Source: Rubrivivax sp. | GTDB taxonomy: Bacteria; Pseudomonadota; Gammaproteobacteria; Burkholderiales; Burkholderiaceae_C | DNA length: 64,000 nucleotides | Reading direction: 5' to 3' | Assembly (NCBI GenBank): GCA_016707445.1 | Contig: JADJHR010000001.1 | Location: 62,001 to 126,000, forward strand | Shown: one piece after another, positions 8,178 through 16,673 of the stretch | Layout: the number at the start of each line of letters is the position of its first letter | How positions within the stretch are numbered: the stretch's first letter is position 1 | The notes under the pieces: generated by a model | What the model saw: only the letters and a program-made list of their open reading frames with translations | Told to the model about the DNA's origin: nothing | Database searches by the model: none | Position numbers and translations under genes: made by a program

Positions 8178-9905
8178 ATGCACGACACCACCATTCGCGG
8201 CGGCACGCTGGTCGACGGCAGCGGCCGGCCGCGCTTCCAGGGCGACATCGGCATCGACGATGGCCGCATCACCGCCGTCGGTGGCAAGCTGTCACCGGGC
8301 CGGCGCGACATCGACGCCAGCGGGGCGCTGGTCACGCCGGGCTGGGTCGACGTGCACACGCACTACGACGGCCAGGTCACCTGGGACCCCTACCTCAGCC
8401 CGTCCACCGACCACGGCGTGACGACGGTGGTGATGGGCAATTGCGGCGTCGGCTTCGCGCCCGTGCGCGCTGACCGCCGCGACTGGCTGATCAGTGTGAT
8501 GGAGGGCGTGGAGGACATCCCGGGCACGGTGCTGTCCGAGGGCATTCGCTGGCAGTGGGAAAGCTTTCCTGAGTATCTGGACGCGCTGGACGCCATGCCG
8601 CGTGCGCTGGACGTCGGCGCGCAGATCCCGCATTCGGCGCTGCGCACCTACGTGATGGGTGAACGCGGCGTCACCCACGACGAGGCCGAGCCGGCCGACA
8701 TCAAGGCCATGGTGGCCTTGGTGCGTGAGGGCCTGCGTGCCGGCGCGCTGGGTTTCTCGACCAGCCGCACCATCATCCACAAGTACCAGGGCCGCAAGTA
8801 CCCACCGGGCACCTTCGCGTCGCCCGACGAGATCCTGGGCCTGGCGCGCGCGCTGGGCGAGGTGGGGCATGGCGTGTTCCAGATGACGTCCAACCACACG
8901 CAGATGGAAAGCGAGCTGCCCTGGCTGACGCAGGTGGCGCGTGACAACCGGCTGCCGGTGGCTTTCGCGCTGGTGCAGACCGACCAGACGCCCGACACCT
9001 GGAAGCGATTGCTGGCAGCGCTGGACCAGACCCACGCCGAAGGGGTGCCGCTGTACGGCGCGGTGGCTGGGCGTCCGGCCGGCATCCTGATGGCCTGGCT
9101 GGGGTCGATCCACCCGTTCATGGCCCATCCGCTGTGGCAGCAACTGCTGACGCTGCCCTGGGACCAGCGGCTGGCGCGGCTGCGTGATCCGGACGTGCGC
9201 GCGCAGCTGACCGACGCGGCCGTGCTGCAGAGCGCGGCGCAGCACGACTCGCGCCTGGCCTACCTGACCCAGGGCTTCCACAAGATGTTCGCGCTGGGCA
9301 CCGAGCCCGACTACGAGCCCGCGCCCGAACACAGCGTGGCGGCGATTGCGCAGCGTGAAGGCCGAAGCCCGCTGCAGGTGGTGTACGACCTGCTGATGGC
9401 CGACGAGGGCCGTGGCATCGTCTATTTTCCGAGCTTCAACTACGCCTACAACGATCTCAGCCAGCTGCACACCGAACTGCAGCACCCGCGCACCATGATG
9501 AGCCTGGCCGATGGCGGTGCGCATTGCGGCTACATCTGCGACGTCAGCATGCCGACCTTCATGCTGACGCACTGGGCGCGCGACCGCAAGCGCGGCCCGA
9601 CGCTGCCGCTCGAGCTGATGGTGCAGCGCCAGACGCGCGACACCGCCGCCATCTACGGCCTGCACGACCGGGGCCAACTGCGCCCCGGCGCGCTGGCCGA
9701 CATCAACATCATCGACTTCGACCGCCTGAGCCTGCCGCCGCCGCGCGTGGCCTTCGACCTGCCGGCCGGCGGCCGCCGGCTGGTGCAGGGCGCCCGTGGC
9801 TACGTGGCGACCTTGAAATCCGGTCAGGTCATCATGCAACAGGGTGAGCGTACCGGGGCGCTGCCAGGCAAGTTGGTGCGCGGGCCGCGGTCGGCGGCAG
9901 CCTGA
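8178..9905 (+). CDS. N-acyl-D-amino-acid deacylase-like amidohydrolase
   Basis: A 575-residue metal-dependent hydrolase of the D-aminoacylase branch of the amidohydrolase superfamily. It starts 10 bases after the Bug gene. The N-terminal beta domain IRGGTLVDGSGRPRFQGDIG is followed by the metal-binding VDVHTHYDGQ (H60, H62) and the branch-typical MGNCGVGFAPVR. The end LRPGALADINIID is usual for amidohydrolases. Such enzymes release the acyl group from N-acyl-D-amino acids or act on related amides and lactams. It is the last intact gene of the operon, so the natural substrate may be an N-acylated or cyclic amide. That last point is inference. Confidence 0.88.
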   Translation: MHDTTIRGGTLVDGSGRPRFQGDIGIDDGRITAVGGKLSPGRRDIDASGALVTPGWVDVHTHYDGQVTWDPYLSPSTDHGVTTVVMGNCGVGFAPVRADRRDWLISVMEGVEDIPGTVLSEGIRWQWESFPEYLDALDAMPRALDVGAQIPHSALRTYVMGERGVTHDEAEPADIKAMVALVREGLRAGALGFSTSRTIIHKYQGRKYPPGTFASPDEILGLARALGEVGHGVFQMTSNHTQMESELPWLTQVARDNRLPVAFALVQTDQTPDTWKRLLAALDQTHAEGVPLYGAVAGRPAGILMAWLGSIHPFMAHPLWQQLLTLPWDQRLARLRDPDVRAQLTDAAVLQSAAQHDSRLAYLTQGFHKMFALGTEPDYEPAPEHSVAAIAQREGRSPLQVVYDLLMADEGRGIVYFPSFNYAYNDLSQLHTELQHPRTMMSLADGGAHCGYICDVSMPTFMLTHWARDRKRGPTLPLELMVQRQTRDTAAIYGLHDRGQLRPGALADINIIDFDRLSLPPPRVAFDLPAGGRRLVQGARGYVATLKSGQVIMQQGERTGALPGKLVRGPRSAAA

Positions 9906-9956
9906 GGCTGCACGCGATCCTGTAGGCTGCAGCGTTCGTCGCACCCAGGAAGCCCG

Positions 9957-10234
9957 ATGCCCTACGTCCTGCTCAAGACCCTGCATGTTCTCGGCGTCAT
10001 CGTCTGGATCGGTGGCATGCTGTTTGCGCACGTCTTCCTGCGCCCTGCGGTGCGGCGCTTGAACCGCCGCTGCGCCTGCGGCTGATGCACGACGTGCTGG
10101 GTCGGTTCTTCGGGGCCGTGGTGCTGGCGTCGCTGGCGGTGCTGATCAGCGGGGTCTGGATGCTGGCTCGCGTGACGGCCACGGCCGGTTTTGTGATCAG
10201 GTTCAGGGTAGGCGCAGCGTGCCCGTCAGCGTGA
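9957..10234 (+). pseudogene. Frameshifted and truncated CopD-like membrane protein remnant
   Basis: The ATG at 9957 opens a frame reading KTLHVLGVIVWIGGMLFAH, typical of the CopD/DUF2269-like small membrane proteins. It stops after 42 codons at 10083-10085. A different frame continues the same protein (LEPPLRLRLMHDVLGRFFGA, then a hydrophobic stretch) to a stop at 10232-10234. One frameshift near 10050 splits the gene. The product is also cut short: relatives have about 150 residues with more membrane helices, and here only about 90 remain. The end runs into the convergent ABC gene. A sequencing error could explain the shift but not the missing C-terminus. Confidence 0.72.
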
Positions 10235-10856
10235 CCCGATCGAGGCCCGCACTGCACACCACCAGCAACGCGCGCCGGGCAGCGCCGGCGCTGGCGGTCG
10301 AGGTGGGGGCCAGGGCCGTCAGGCTGCGCATCAGGTGGTCTGCTGATGCAGCGTCCAGCCCGCGGGTGGGTTCGTCCAGCAGGGTCAGCGCACATTCGGC
10401 GCTCAGCGCCACGGCCAGGCCCGCCTTCTGGCGCGAACCGGTGGACAGCGCGTACAAGGGCTTGTCGCGATGCGGCAGCAGATCAAACGCGGCGAGGTGG
10501 TGCTGCCAACCTTGTTCATCCAGCAGGGGGTGGCGCTGGCGCAGCGCCTGCATCAGTCCGACCGGGGTCAAAGCGTCGCAGCCGGGGTCGCGCACGTCGA
10601 AGAAGCACAGCTGTTGCCGGTAGGCCGCCGGGTCGTCTTCGCATCGCCGCCCGCGCAGCCGCAGTTCACCACGGCCTTGCAGGTCGGCAGCCAGCAGGCG
10701 AAGCAGCGTGGTCTTGCCACTGGCCATCTCGCCGTCGAGCAGGGTCACGCCGGGGTGCAGATCAGCCGACCAATCGTCGAACAGGGCGGCCTGGCCAGGA
10801 TGGGCGAAGCTCAGGTGGCGCACCTGCAGCACTGGATCGGACAACGCGCCTTGCAT
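10203..10856 (-). CDS. ABC transporter ATP-binding protein (small, stand-alone)
   Basis: This ATPase of about 217 residues has Walker A GEMASGKTT, a degenerate signature LSTGSRQKAGLA in place of LSGGQ, and Walker B LTLLDEPTRGLD. No permease gene is adjacent. It starts 16 bp downstream of the DEAD-box gene and is probably co-transcribed with it. I chose the start MQGALSDPVLQVRHLSF; an in-frame extension to 10940 would overlap the helicase gene. The overall look resembles CcmA-like exporters, but the partner is unknown. Its 3' end overlaps the broken CopD-like gene. Confidence 0.8.
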   Translation of the reverse strand: MQGALSDPVLQVRHLSFAHPGQAALFDDWSADLHPGVTLLDGEMASGKTTLLRLLAADLQGRGELRLRGRRCEDDPAAYRQQLCFFDVRDPGCDALTPVGLMQALRQRHPLLDEQGWQHHLAAFDLLPHRDKPLYALSTGSRQKAGLAVALSAECALTLLDEPTRGLDAASADHLMRSLTALAPTSTASAGAARRALLVVCSAGLDRVTLTGTLRLP

Positions 10857-10872
10857 GCTGGGCCGTCGCCCT

Positions 10873-12150
10873 TCAAGGCCGCAAGGCTGCCGCTTCGCGC
10901 AGCTTGTCCTTGCGGCTCTTGCGGTGGCCCTTGACACCACCAGCGCTGGCCGCGGCGACGCTGCCGTCGAGCGGGGCCGCGGGTTCGAAGCCCGCCACCT
11001 GCTCGCGCGGCACGCGCTGCTGGCGGCGCTTTTCGATCAATCGGAACTGCGCTTCGCTGCCCGCGGCATCGGCCATGATGAAGCTGACCGCCAGGCCCGC
11101 CTGGCCGGCGCGGCCGGTACGGCCGATGCGGTGCGTGTAGTCGACCACCGAGCGCGGCAGGTCATGGTTGACCACCACCGGCAGTTGCGTCACATCGATG
11201 CCGCGTGCTGCCAGGTCGGTGGCCACCAGCACGGTCAGTGCGCCGCTGTGCAGGTCGGCCAGCGCCTGGTTGCGCCGGCCCTGGCTGAGCGCGCCGTGCA
11301 GTGCCGCTGCGGGCACGCCGGACTGACGCAGCTTGTCGGCGACATGCTCGGTGGCGTGCTGGGTGGCCACGAAGACCAGCACGCGCGGCCAGTGCTCACT
11401 GCGGATCAGGTGGCGCAGCAGCGCGGTGCGGCGTGCCTTGTCGACCTGGATGGCACGTTGGCGGATGTCTGGCAAAGCCGCGGTGCTGCCACTGCCGACG
11501 TCCACATGAAGGGGATCGTGCAAGGCCCGGCCGGCCAGCGCGGCCACGTCGTCGGGCATGGTGGCCGACAGCATCAGGGTCTGTCGCACCTTTGGCAATC
11601 CGGCCAGCACGGCACCCACCTCGTCGGCAAAACCCAGGTCCAGCAGGCGATCGGCCTCGTCCAGCACCAGCAGCTGCAGCGCCGCCAGGGACAGGGCCTT
11701 GTGACCGATCAGGTCGAGCAAGCGGCCCGGCGTGGCCACCACCAGGTGGGCACCGCCACGCAGCGCCATCAGCTGCGGGTTGATCGAGCCGCCGCCTACT
11801 GTCACCACGGTCTTCAGTGGCGGTGCCAGCGCGCCCAGCACGGCACCGATCTGCAGCGCCAGCTCACGGGTCGGGGTCAGGATCAGCGCGCGCAAGCGGC
11901 GTGGCTTCTCGATCCTCAGGTCGGGTTGGGCCAGCAGCCGCTGCAGCAGCGGCAGCACGAAGGTCGCGGTCTTGCCTGAGCCCGTGGGCGCCACGGCCAG
12001 CAGGTCGCGGCCCTGCAGGATGGCCGGAATGGCCGCCGCCTGGACGGCCGTGGCCGAGCGCCAGCCGACGGCAGCGGCGCGGCGCAGCAGATCGGGTGTC
12101 AGGCCCAGGTCGGCCAGGTTCAGGGCGGGCGCAGCGGATTCGGCAGTCAT
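10873..12150 (-). CDS. DEAD-box ATP-dependent RNA helicase (RhlE-like)
   Basis: A 425-residue RNA helicase with the full motif series in order: a Q-motif region (FxxLGL-like N-terminus with TAVQAAAIPAIL), motif I APTGSGKT, Ia TPTRELALQ, Ib TPGR, II DEAD, III SAT, then in the second RecA domain RGID and VI HRIGRTGR. It unwinds or remodels structured RNA in ribosome assembly or mRNA turnover. The tail ends in a basic KGHRKSRKDK segment, usual in RhlE-type proteins for RNA contact. It lies 33 bp after the GIY-YIG gene and is followed by an ABC ATPase on the same strand. Confidence 0.95.
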   Translation of the reverse strand: MTAESAAPALNLADLGLTPDLLRRAAAVGWRSATAVQAAAIPAILQGRDLLAVAPTGSGKTATFVLPLLQRLLAQPDLRIEKPRRLRALILTPTRELALQIGAVLGALAPPLKTVVTVGGGSINPQLMALRGGAHLVVATPGRLLDLIGHKALSLAALQLLVLDEADRLLDLGFADEVGAVLAGLPKVRQTLMLSATMPDDVAALAGRALHDPLHVDVGSGSTAALPDIRQRAIQVDKARRTALLRHLIRSEHWPRVLVFVATQHATEHVADKLRQSGVPAAALHGALSQGRRNQALADLHSGALTVLVATDLAARGIDVTQLPVVVNHDLPRSVVDYTHRIGRTGRAGQAGLAVSFIMADAAGSEAQFRLIEKRRQQRVPREQVAGFEPAAPLDGSVAAASAGGVKGHRKSRKDKLREAAALRP

Positions 12151-12183
12151 GCGGTGGCGGCAAGGGCTTTCATCGACAAGGGG

Positions 12184-12507
12184 TCAGGCCTGCCAGACGC
12201 CGTAGCCGGCCTCGCGCAGCGCTATGGCCAGCTCGACCTCCATCTCGCGCGCAGCCTGGTAGGGCATGGGGTTGTACACCGCATACAGCTGCGGCAGCAG
12301 CCGCAGGCCGTAGTCGCGTACAAAACGGTTGGCCTGGATGCCGGCCTTGTGCTTGTCGAAGCGCAGGTCGGGGTCGAGGCCGGTCATGCCGACGTAGACC
12401 AGCAGTTTGCCCAGCTGGTGGTCCGGGTTGGCCTGGCGAAAGCGCGGCTCGTTCCAGACCCGGTCGCTGAGTTCGACCACGTAGACATGGTGATGGTGGC
12501 GTGCCAT
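12184..12507 (-). CDS. GIY-YIG-like small protein
   Basis: This 107-residue protein resembles a GIY-YIG nuclease core. HVYVVELSD near the N-terminus corresponds to the GIY strand, LLVYVGMTG to the YIG strand, and RFDKHKAG to the arginine/histidine helix. A late MEVELAIALREAGYGVW could carry the metal-binding glutamate. The start MARHHHHVYVVEL fits the domain border; upstream in-frame sequence is not protein-like. It lies between a 41-codon ORF and the helicase gene, all on one strand with short gaps. DNA cleavage by this small version is unproven. Confidence 0.72.
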   Translation of the reverse strand: MARHHHHVYVVELSDRVWNEPRFRQANPDHQLGKLLVYVGMTGLDPDLRFDKHKAGIQANRFVRDYGLRLLPQLYAVYNPMPYQAAREMEVELAIALREAGYGVWQA

Positions 12508-12526
12508 CTGCCGCGCCGGATGGTCG

Positions 12527-12652
12527 CTACCGCAGCAGGTTCTTGCGGCTGGCGTGCGCCATGGCCGCCGGCGCGGTAGGCCGCAAGCCTCGCTCGATGA
12601 GATACAGCATCCGATGGATTTCTTCGCGCGAGCAGCTGTGGTCGACGCCCAT
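12527..12652 (-). CDS. Small ORF, 41 residues, hypothetical
   Basis: An ATG at 12652 opens a 41-codon frame that ends with TAG at 12527-12529, 19 bp before the GIY-YIG gene. The peptide begins MGVDHSCSREEIHRMLYLIE and is rich in charged residues, with a likely amphipathic helix, then a basic end (ASRKNLLR). Its composition looks protein-like rather than random. It could be a conserved hypothetical small protein leading the GIY-YIG/helicase operon. I do not recognise a family. Confidence 0.45.
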   Translation of the reverse strand: MGVDHSCSREEIHRMLYLIERGLRPTAPAAMAHASRKNLLR

Positions 12653-12780
12653 GCCTTGATTCTCGGGTGAAGGCCCGACCGTGTTGCTGCCAACACCGTC
12701 AGGATGGGCCTCATCTTAGCGGCCTGACGCCCACGAAGCGCGGCCTTGCTTCGTACCTCCTCCTTCGCGAACAGCACACG

Positions 12781-12814
12781 CCGAAGCCGCAGCGCTGCTG
12801 CGCTGCGGCTTCGG
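12781..12814 (-). terminator. Long stem-loop downstream of htrA
   Basis: CCGAAGCCGCAGCG (12781-12794) and CGCTGCGGCTTCGG (12801-12814) are perfect inverted repeats, giving a 14-15 bp stem with a 4-6 base loop. It lies 7 bp past the htrA stop. No clear T-run follows on the minus strand, so it may act as a transcript-end or stabilising hairpin rather than a classical intrinsic terminator. Confidence 0.55.
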
Positions 12815-12820
12815 GATGGA

Positions 12821-14299
12821 TCAACCCAGTTGCACCGGGATGAAGATCTGCTGACCGCCGCGAGCCACCAGCAGGGCCACGTGCTTGGGGTGCTTGTTGA
12901 GAGCTTCACGCACTTGCTCGATGCCTTGCACCGGCTTGCCGTTCAGCGCCATCAGCACATCACCGGGGGCCACACCGGCCAGCTGCGACGGCCCGCTCAC
13001 GCCTTCGATCAGCAGGCCGTGGTCCAGCCCCGACTGGCGAAGCTCGTCGCTGGTGAGGGGGCGCACGTTCAGGCCCAGCGAGGCGCCTTCGCCCTGCGCC
13101 ACGGTGGTGGCCTTGTTGGTGCTCGCGCTGCCCAGCGCCACCGCGATCTCGCGCGCGGTCTTGTCGCGTTGCACGGTCAAGGTCAGGCGGTCGCCCGGCT
13201 TGGCCATGCCGACGCGGCTGGACACATCGCCGGCGGTGTGCACGCCCTGCGTGTCGATGGCGGTGATCACGTCGCCCGGCTTCAGGCCCGCCTTGGCCGC
13301 CGCACTGTCAGCGACCACGCTGGACACCAGCGCGCCGTCGGGCGACTTCAGGCCGAAGGATTCGGCCAGCGGTGCCGACAGGTCCTGCAGCGTCACACCC
13401 AGGCGCGCGTGGTCGACATGCCCGTGCGCCACGATCTGGTCGCCCACGCGCATCGCCACGTCGATCGGGATCGCGAAGGCCACACCCTGGAAGCCACCGG
13501 TGCGTGAATAGATCTGCGCGTTGATGCCCACCACACGGCCCGCGGCGTCGAACAGCGGCCCACCCGAATTGCCGGGGTTGACTGCGGCGTCGGTCTGGAT
13601 GAAGGGCACGTAACTGTCGCCCGGCAGCGAGCGGCCCTTGGCGCTGACGATGCCCTGGGTGGCCGTCTGCTCGAAACCGAAGGGCGCGCCGATGGCCAAT
13701 ACATAATCTCCAACCTGAATGGCCTTGGGGTCACCCAGCGACACCGTGGGCAGGCCTTTGGCATCGATCTTCAGCACCGCGATGTCGGTTGCCGGGTCGC
13801 TGCCCAGCACCTTGGCGGTGAATTCGCGGCGGTCGCTCAACTTGACCGTCACCTGCTTGGCGTCGCGCACCACGTGGGCGTTGGTCAGCACGGTGCCGTC
13901 GGCGCTGACGATGAAGCCCGAGCCCTGGCCGCGGAAGGGCTGCGCGCCCTGCGGGCCCTGGAAGCCGGGCACGCCGTGGAAGAAGCGATAGAACGGATCC
14001 TGATCGAACGACGGGCCGTCGGAGTTGTCGGCGTTGTGCAGACCGGACACGGTGACGCCCACCACCGCGGGACCCTGGCTCTGCACGATGGCCCGGTAGT
14101 TCGGCGCGCTGCCGGCGGGCAGGGCTTCGACCGGTTTCGCCGCCGTGGCGACGAGCGTGCTGACGGGTGTCGCGGCACTGCTGGATTCGGACTTGTGCAG
14201 CCACGATGGCAAGGTCCAGGCCTGCGCGCTGGTGGCGGTGAAGGTGGCGGTGACCAGCGATGCGGCGGCGGCCGCGATGATGAGAAGCTTGGGTTTCAT
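12821..14299 (-). CDS. htrA: Periplasmic serine protease Do (HtrA/DegP family)
   Basis: A 492-residue trypsin-like protease with a signal peptide ending near TSAQA. The catalytic triad is complete: H142 in TNAHVV, D172 in TDIAVLKID and S245 in NPGNSGGPL. Two PDZ domains follow (about 290-370 and 395-490). It degrades or refolds damaged envelope proteins. It lies 98 bp downstream of a QseC-like kinase gene on the same strand. Regulator, kinase and protease may form one envelope-stress unit. The linker before the protease domain is rich in Gly, Gln and Phe, as in other DegP/MucD homologues. Confidence 0.95.
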   Translation of the reverse strand: MKPKLLIIAAAAASLVTATFTATSAQAWTLPSWLHKSESSSAATPVSTLVATAAKPVEALPAGSAPNYRAIVQSQGPAVVGVTVSGLHNADNSDGPSFDQDPFYRFFHGVPGFQGPQGAQPFRGQGSGFIVSADGTVLTNAHVVRDAKQVTVKLSDRREFTAKVLGSDPATDIAVLKIDAKGLPTVSLGDPKAIQVGDYVLAIGAPFGFEQTATQGIVSAKGRSLPGDSYVPFIQTDAAVNPGNSGGPLFDAAGRVVGINAQIYSRTGGFQGVAFAIPIDVAMRVGDQIVAHGHVDHARLGVTLQDLSAPLAESFGLKSPDGALVSSVVADSAAAKAGLKPGDVITAIDTQGVHTAGDVSSRVGMAKPGDRLTLTVQRDKTAREIAVALGSASTNKATTVAQGEGASLGLNVRPLTSDELRQSGLDHGLLIEGVSGPSQLAGVAPGDVLMALNGKPVQGIEQVREALNKHPKHVALLVARGGQQIFIPVQLG

Positions 14300-14397
14300 G
14301 AGGGGTCTCCGTTTCGAACGAACGGCCGGCGGCCGTCGATGCCAGCCACTGTGCCGACCCCGGATGAATGCTGGATGAAGCGAAGGTGAGGCGAGGA

Positions 14398-15741
14398 TTA
14401 AGACGCGGCCGGCTCTGGCGGCGGCTGCCTCGGTGGCGCAGCCAGCGGCAGCTGCACCTGCACACGCAGCCCGCCCAGCGGTGACGGCGCCAGCGACACG
14501 CGGCCGCCGTGGCGCTCGGCGATCGTGCGCACGATCGCCAGGCCCAGGCCGCTGCCTTCGTCGCGGCCGTCGGCGCCCCGGTGAAAGCGCGCAAACACCC
14601 GCTCGCGTTCGGCCATCGGAATGCCGGGGCCGTCGTCATCCACCCGCAGCAGGGCGTGGTTGCCTTCGCAGCGCAGTTGCACCACCACCTGCGGCCTGGC
14701 ACCGCCATGCAGGATGGCGTTGTCGACCAGGTTGCGCACCAGGCCCTGCAGGGCCGCGGCATTGCCGTGCATCGTGCAGGCGGCGGGCGCGTCCAGCGTG
14801 ACGCTGGCGTGGTGCTGGGCCGCCAGTGCGGCACTGTCACCCAGCGCCAGCCGCAGCACCGTGGTCAGCTCGAACTCGGCCACCGGCCAGGCATGGCCAG
14901 GCTCGGCGCGCGCCAGCGTCAGCAACTGGTCGACCAGGCGGGCAGCGCGGTCCACGCCGGCGCGCAGGCGGTCCAGTGCGGTCTGGCGGTCGTCGGCGTC
15001 GTGCGCGTCGCGTACCAGGCCGAGCTGCAGGCGCAGCGCGGTCAGCGGCGTTCGCAGCTCGTGTGCCGCGTCGGCCACGAAGGCGCGTTGCGCCTCGAAG
15101 GCGCCGGCCAGTCGTGACAGCAGCTGATTGAAGGCCTGCACCAGGGGTTCGATCTCGCTGGGCAGACCGGCCAGCGGCAGTGGCGCCAGCGAATGGGCGT
15201 CACGCCGGCTGGCCGCTGCGACCACGCGCTGCAGCGGCGCCAGCATCAGCCCCACCAACCACCACAGCGCCAGGCCCAGCAGCGGCGCCGCCACCACGAT
15301 GGGCAGCACGCTGCGCCATGCGGCGCTGGTGGCCAGCTGGCGGCGCACCGCCAGCGGTTGCGCCACCTGCACCACGCGCGCTGGCGTCGCTGCGCCGTAG
15401 ACGCGCCAGGTGATGCCACCGGCCTGCACGTTGCTCAAACCCAGCGTGGTGCGCGGCGGCAACGGCGCGCTTTCACGCGGCTGGCTGCTGTACAGCGCCA
15501 CGCCGTCCATCGACCAGACCTGCACCACATAGTCGAGCTCGGGGTTGTCCAGGCCGGCACGTTCGGCGTCGGTGATGTGGCCCTGGTCGCGCAGCGACAG
15601 CGCCATCTGCCGCAGGTGGTAGTCGAACAGTTCGTCGGCCTGCTCGTGCACGCTGACGTAGGTGGCGCTGCCGACCGCAATCGACGCCAGCACGCCCAGC
15701 AACAGCAGGAAGACGAACAGGCGCGCGCGCAGCGATCGCAT
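14398..15741 (-). CDS. Two-component sensor histidine kinase (QseC/TctE-like)
   Basis: This 447-residue kinase has an N-terminal membrane segment, a short periplasmic sensor region and a second membrane segment (around LPIVVAAPLLGLALWWLVG). A HAMP-like linker follows, then the phospho-acceptor histidine in DAAHELRTPL, and an ATPase domain with N-box (NLVDNAILHGG), G1 (DDDGPGIP) and G2 (GSGLGLAIVRTI). It phosphorylates the response regulator encoded three bases upstream. The signal is unknown; the closest relatives by layout are QseC, TctE and PmrB. The htrA gene directly downstream hints at an envelope-stress output. Confidence 0.93.
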   Translation of the reverse strand: MRSLRARLFVFLLLLGVLASIAVGSATYVSVHEQADELFDYHLRQMALSLRDQGHITDAERAGLDNPELDYVVQVWSMDGVALYSSQPRESAPLPPRTTLGLSNVQAGGITWRVYGAATPARVVQVAQPLAVRRQLATSAAWRSVLPIVVAAPLLGLALWWLVGLMLAPLQRVVAAASRRDAHSLAPLPLAGLPSEIEPLVQAFNQLLSRLAGAFEAQRAFVADAAHELRTPLTALRLQLGLVRDAHDADDRQTALDRLRAGVDRAARLVDQLLTLARAEPGHAWPVAEFELTTVLRLALGDSAALAAQHHASVTLDAPAACTMHGNAAALQGLVRNLVDNAILHGGARPQVVVQLRCEGNHALLRVDDDGPGIPMAERERVFARFHRGADGRDEGSGLGLAIVRTIAERHGGRVSLAPSPLGGLRVQVQLPLAAPPRQPPPEPAAS

Positions 15742-15744
15742 CGC

Positions 15745-16413
15745 TCAGGTCTGCTTGGCCGGCCCGACGTAGTAGCCCACGCCGCGCACGGTGTGCAGCA
15801 GGTCGTCGCCCAGCTTCTTGCGCAATTGGTGCATGTAGACGCTGATGGCGTTGCTTTCGACTTCCTCGCCCCAGCCGTACAAGCGGTCTTCGAGTTGCGC
15901 GCGCGACAGGATGGCGCCGGGCCGCTCGAGCAGGGCCTGCAGCACGGCGTATTCGCGTGCCGACAGCAGCACGGCCCGGTCTGCTCGACTGACCTCGCGC
16001 GTGGTCGGGTCCAGCTTCAGGTCAGCCACCGACAGCACCGTGCTGGCGCGGCCGGCCTGGCGGCGGCCCAGCGCGCGCAAACGTGCCAGCAGTTCGTCCA
16101 GCTCGAAGGGCTTGACCAGGTAGTCGTCGGCGCCGGCGTCCAGGCCGCGCACCTTGTCGGCCAGCGCATCGCGCGCGGTGAGCACGATCACCGGCGTGGT
16201 GTCGCCGCGTGCGCGCAAGGCCTGCAGCACCTCGAGCCCGCTGCGCTGCGGCAGACCCAGGTCGAGCAGCACGGCGTCGAAGCGCTCGCTGGCCAGGGTG
16301 GCATCGGCGGCGCGGCCATCGCGTACCCAGTCGGTCGCCATGCCTTGCCGACGCAGGGCTTCGCGCAGGCTTTCGCCGATCATCCGGTCGTCTTCCACCA
16401 ACAGCACGCGCAT
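15745..16413 (-). CDS. Response regulator, OmpR/PhoB type (QseB/TctD-like)
   Basis: A 222-residue regulator with an N-terminal receiver domain: acidic pair ED at 7-8, phospho-acceptor D51 in LLDLGLP, conserved lysine in YLVKPF. The C-terminal winged-helix DNA-binding domain includes SAREYAVLQALLE and the late HTVRGVGYYVG. It is the first gene of the regulator-kinase-htrA series and is divergent from the antiporter gene at 16674. The 260-bp spacer should contain its promoter. Confidence 0.95.
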   Translation of the reverse strand: MRVLLVEDDRMIGESLREALRRQGMATDWVRDGRAADATLASERFDAVLLDLGLPQRSGLEVLQALRARGDTTPVIVLTARDALADKVRGLDAGADDYLVKPFELDELLARLRALGRRQAGRASTVLSVADLKLDPTTREVSRADRAVLLSAREYAVLQALLERPGAILSRAQLEDRLYGWGEEVESNAISVYMHQLRKKLGDDLLHTVRGVGYYVGPAKQT

Positions 16414-16673
16414 GCCCGTACCTCAGGACCCCAGCACTCTAGTACCCCACATCGCCGTGGCCTGAGCGGCGACAGTCCAGACCCTAGCACGGGCCCCACC
16501 TGCCCTCATCCGATATCCGAAGGGCAAGGCCCGCGGATGCTTGGGGCAGACAGAACCCAGGGTGAACCCGGTGTCCAGTAGCATGCGCGACTTTCGCTGA
16601 ACCCTGCGGCCCAGCGCCTTGCAGCCACCAGCGTCCGACTCTGGCTACCGCGCGTCGGTGCCGCCTACCCAAC

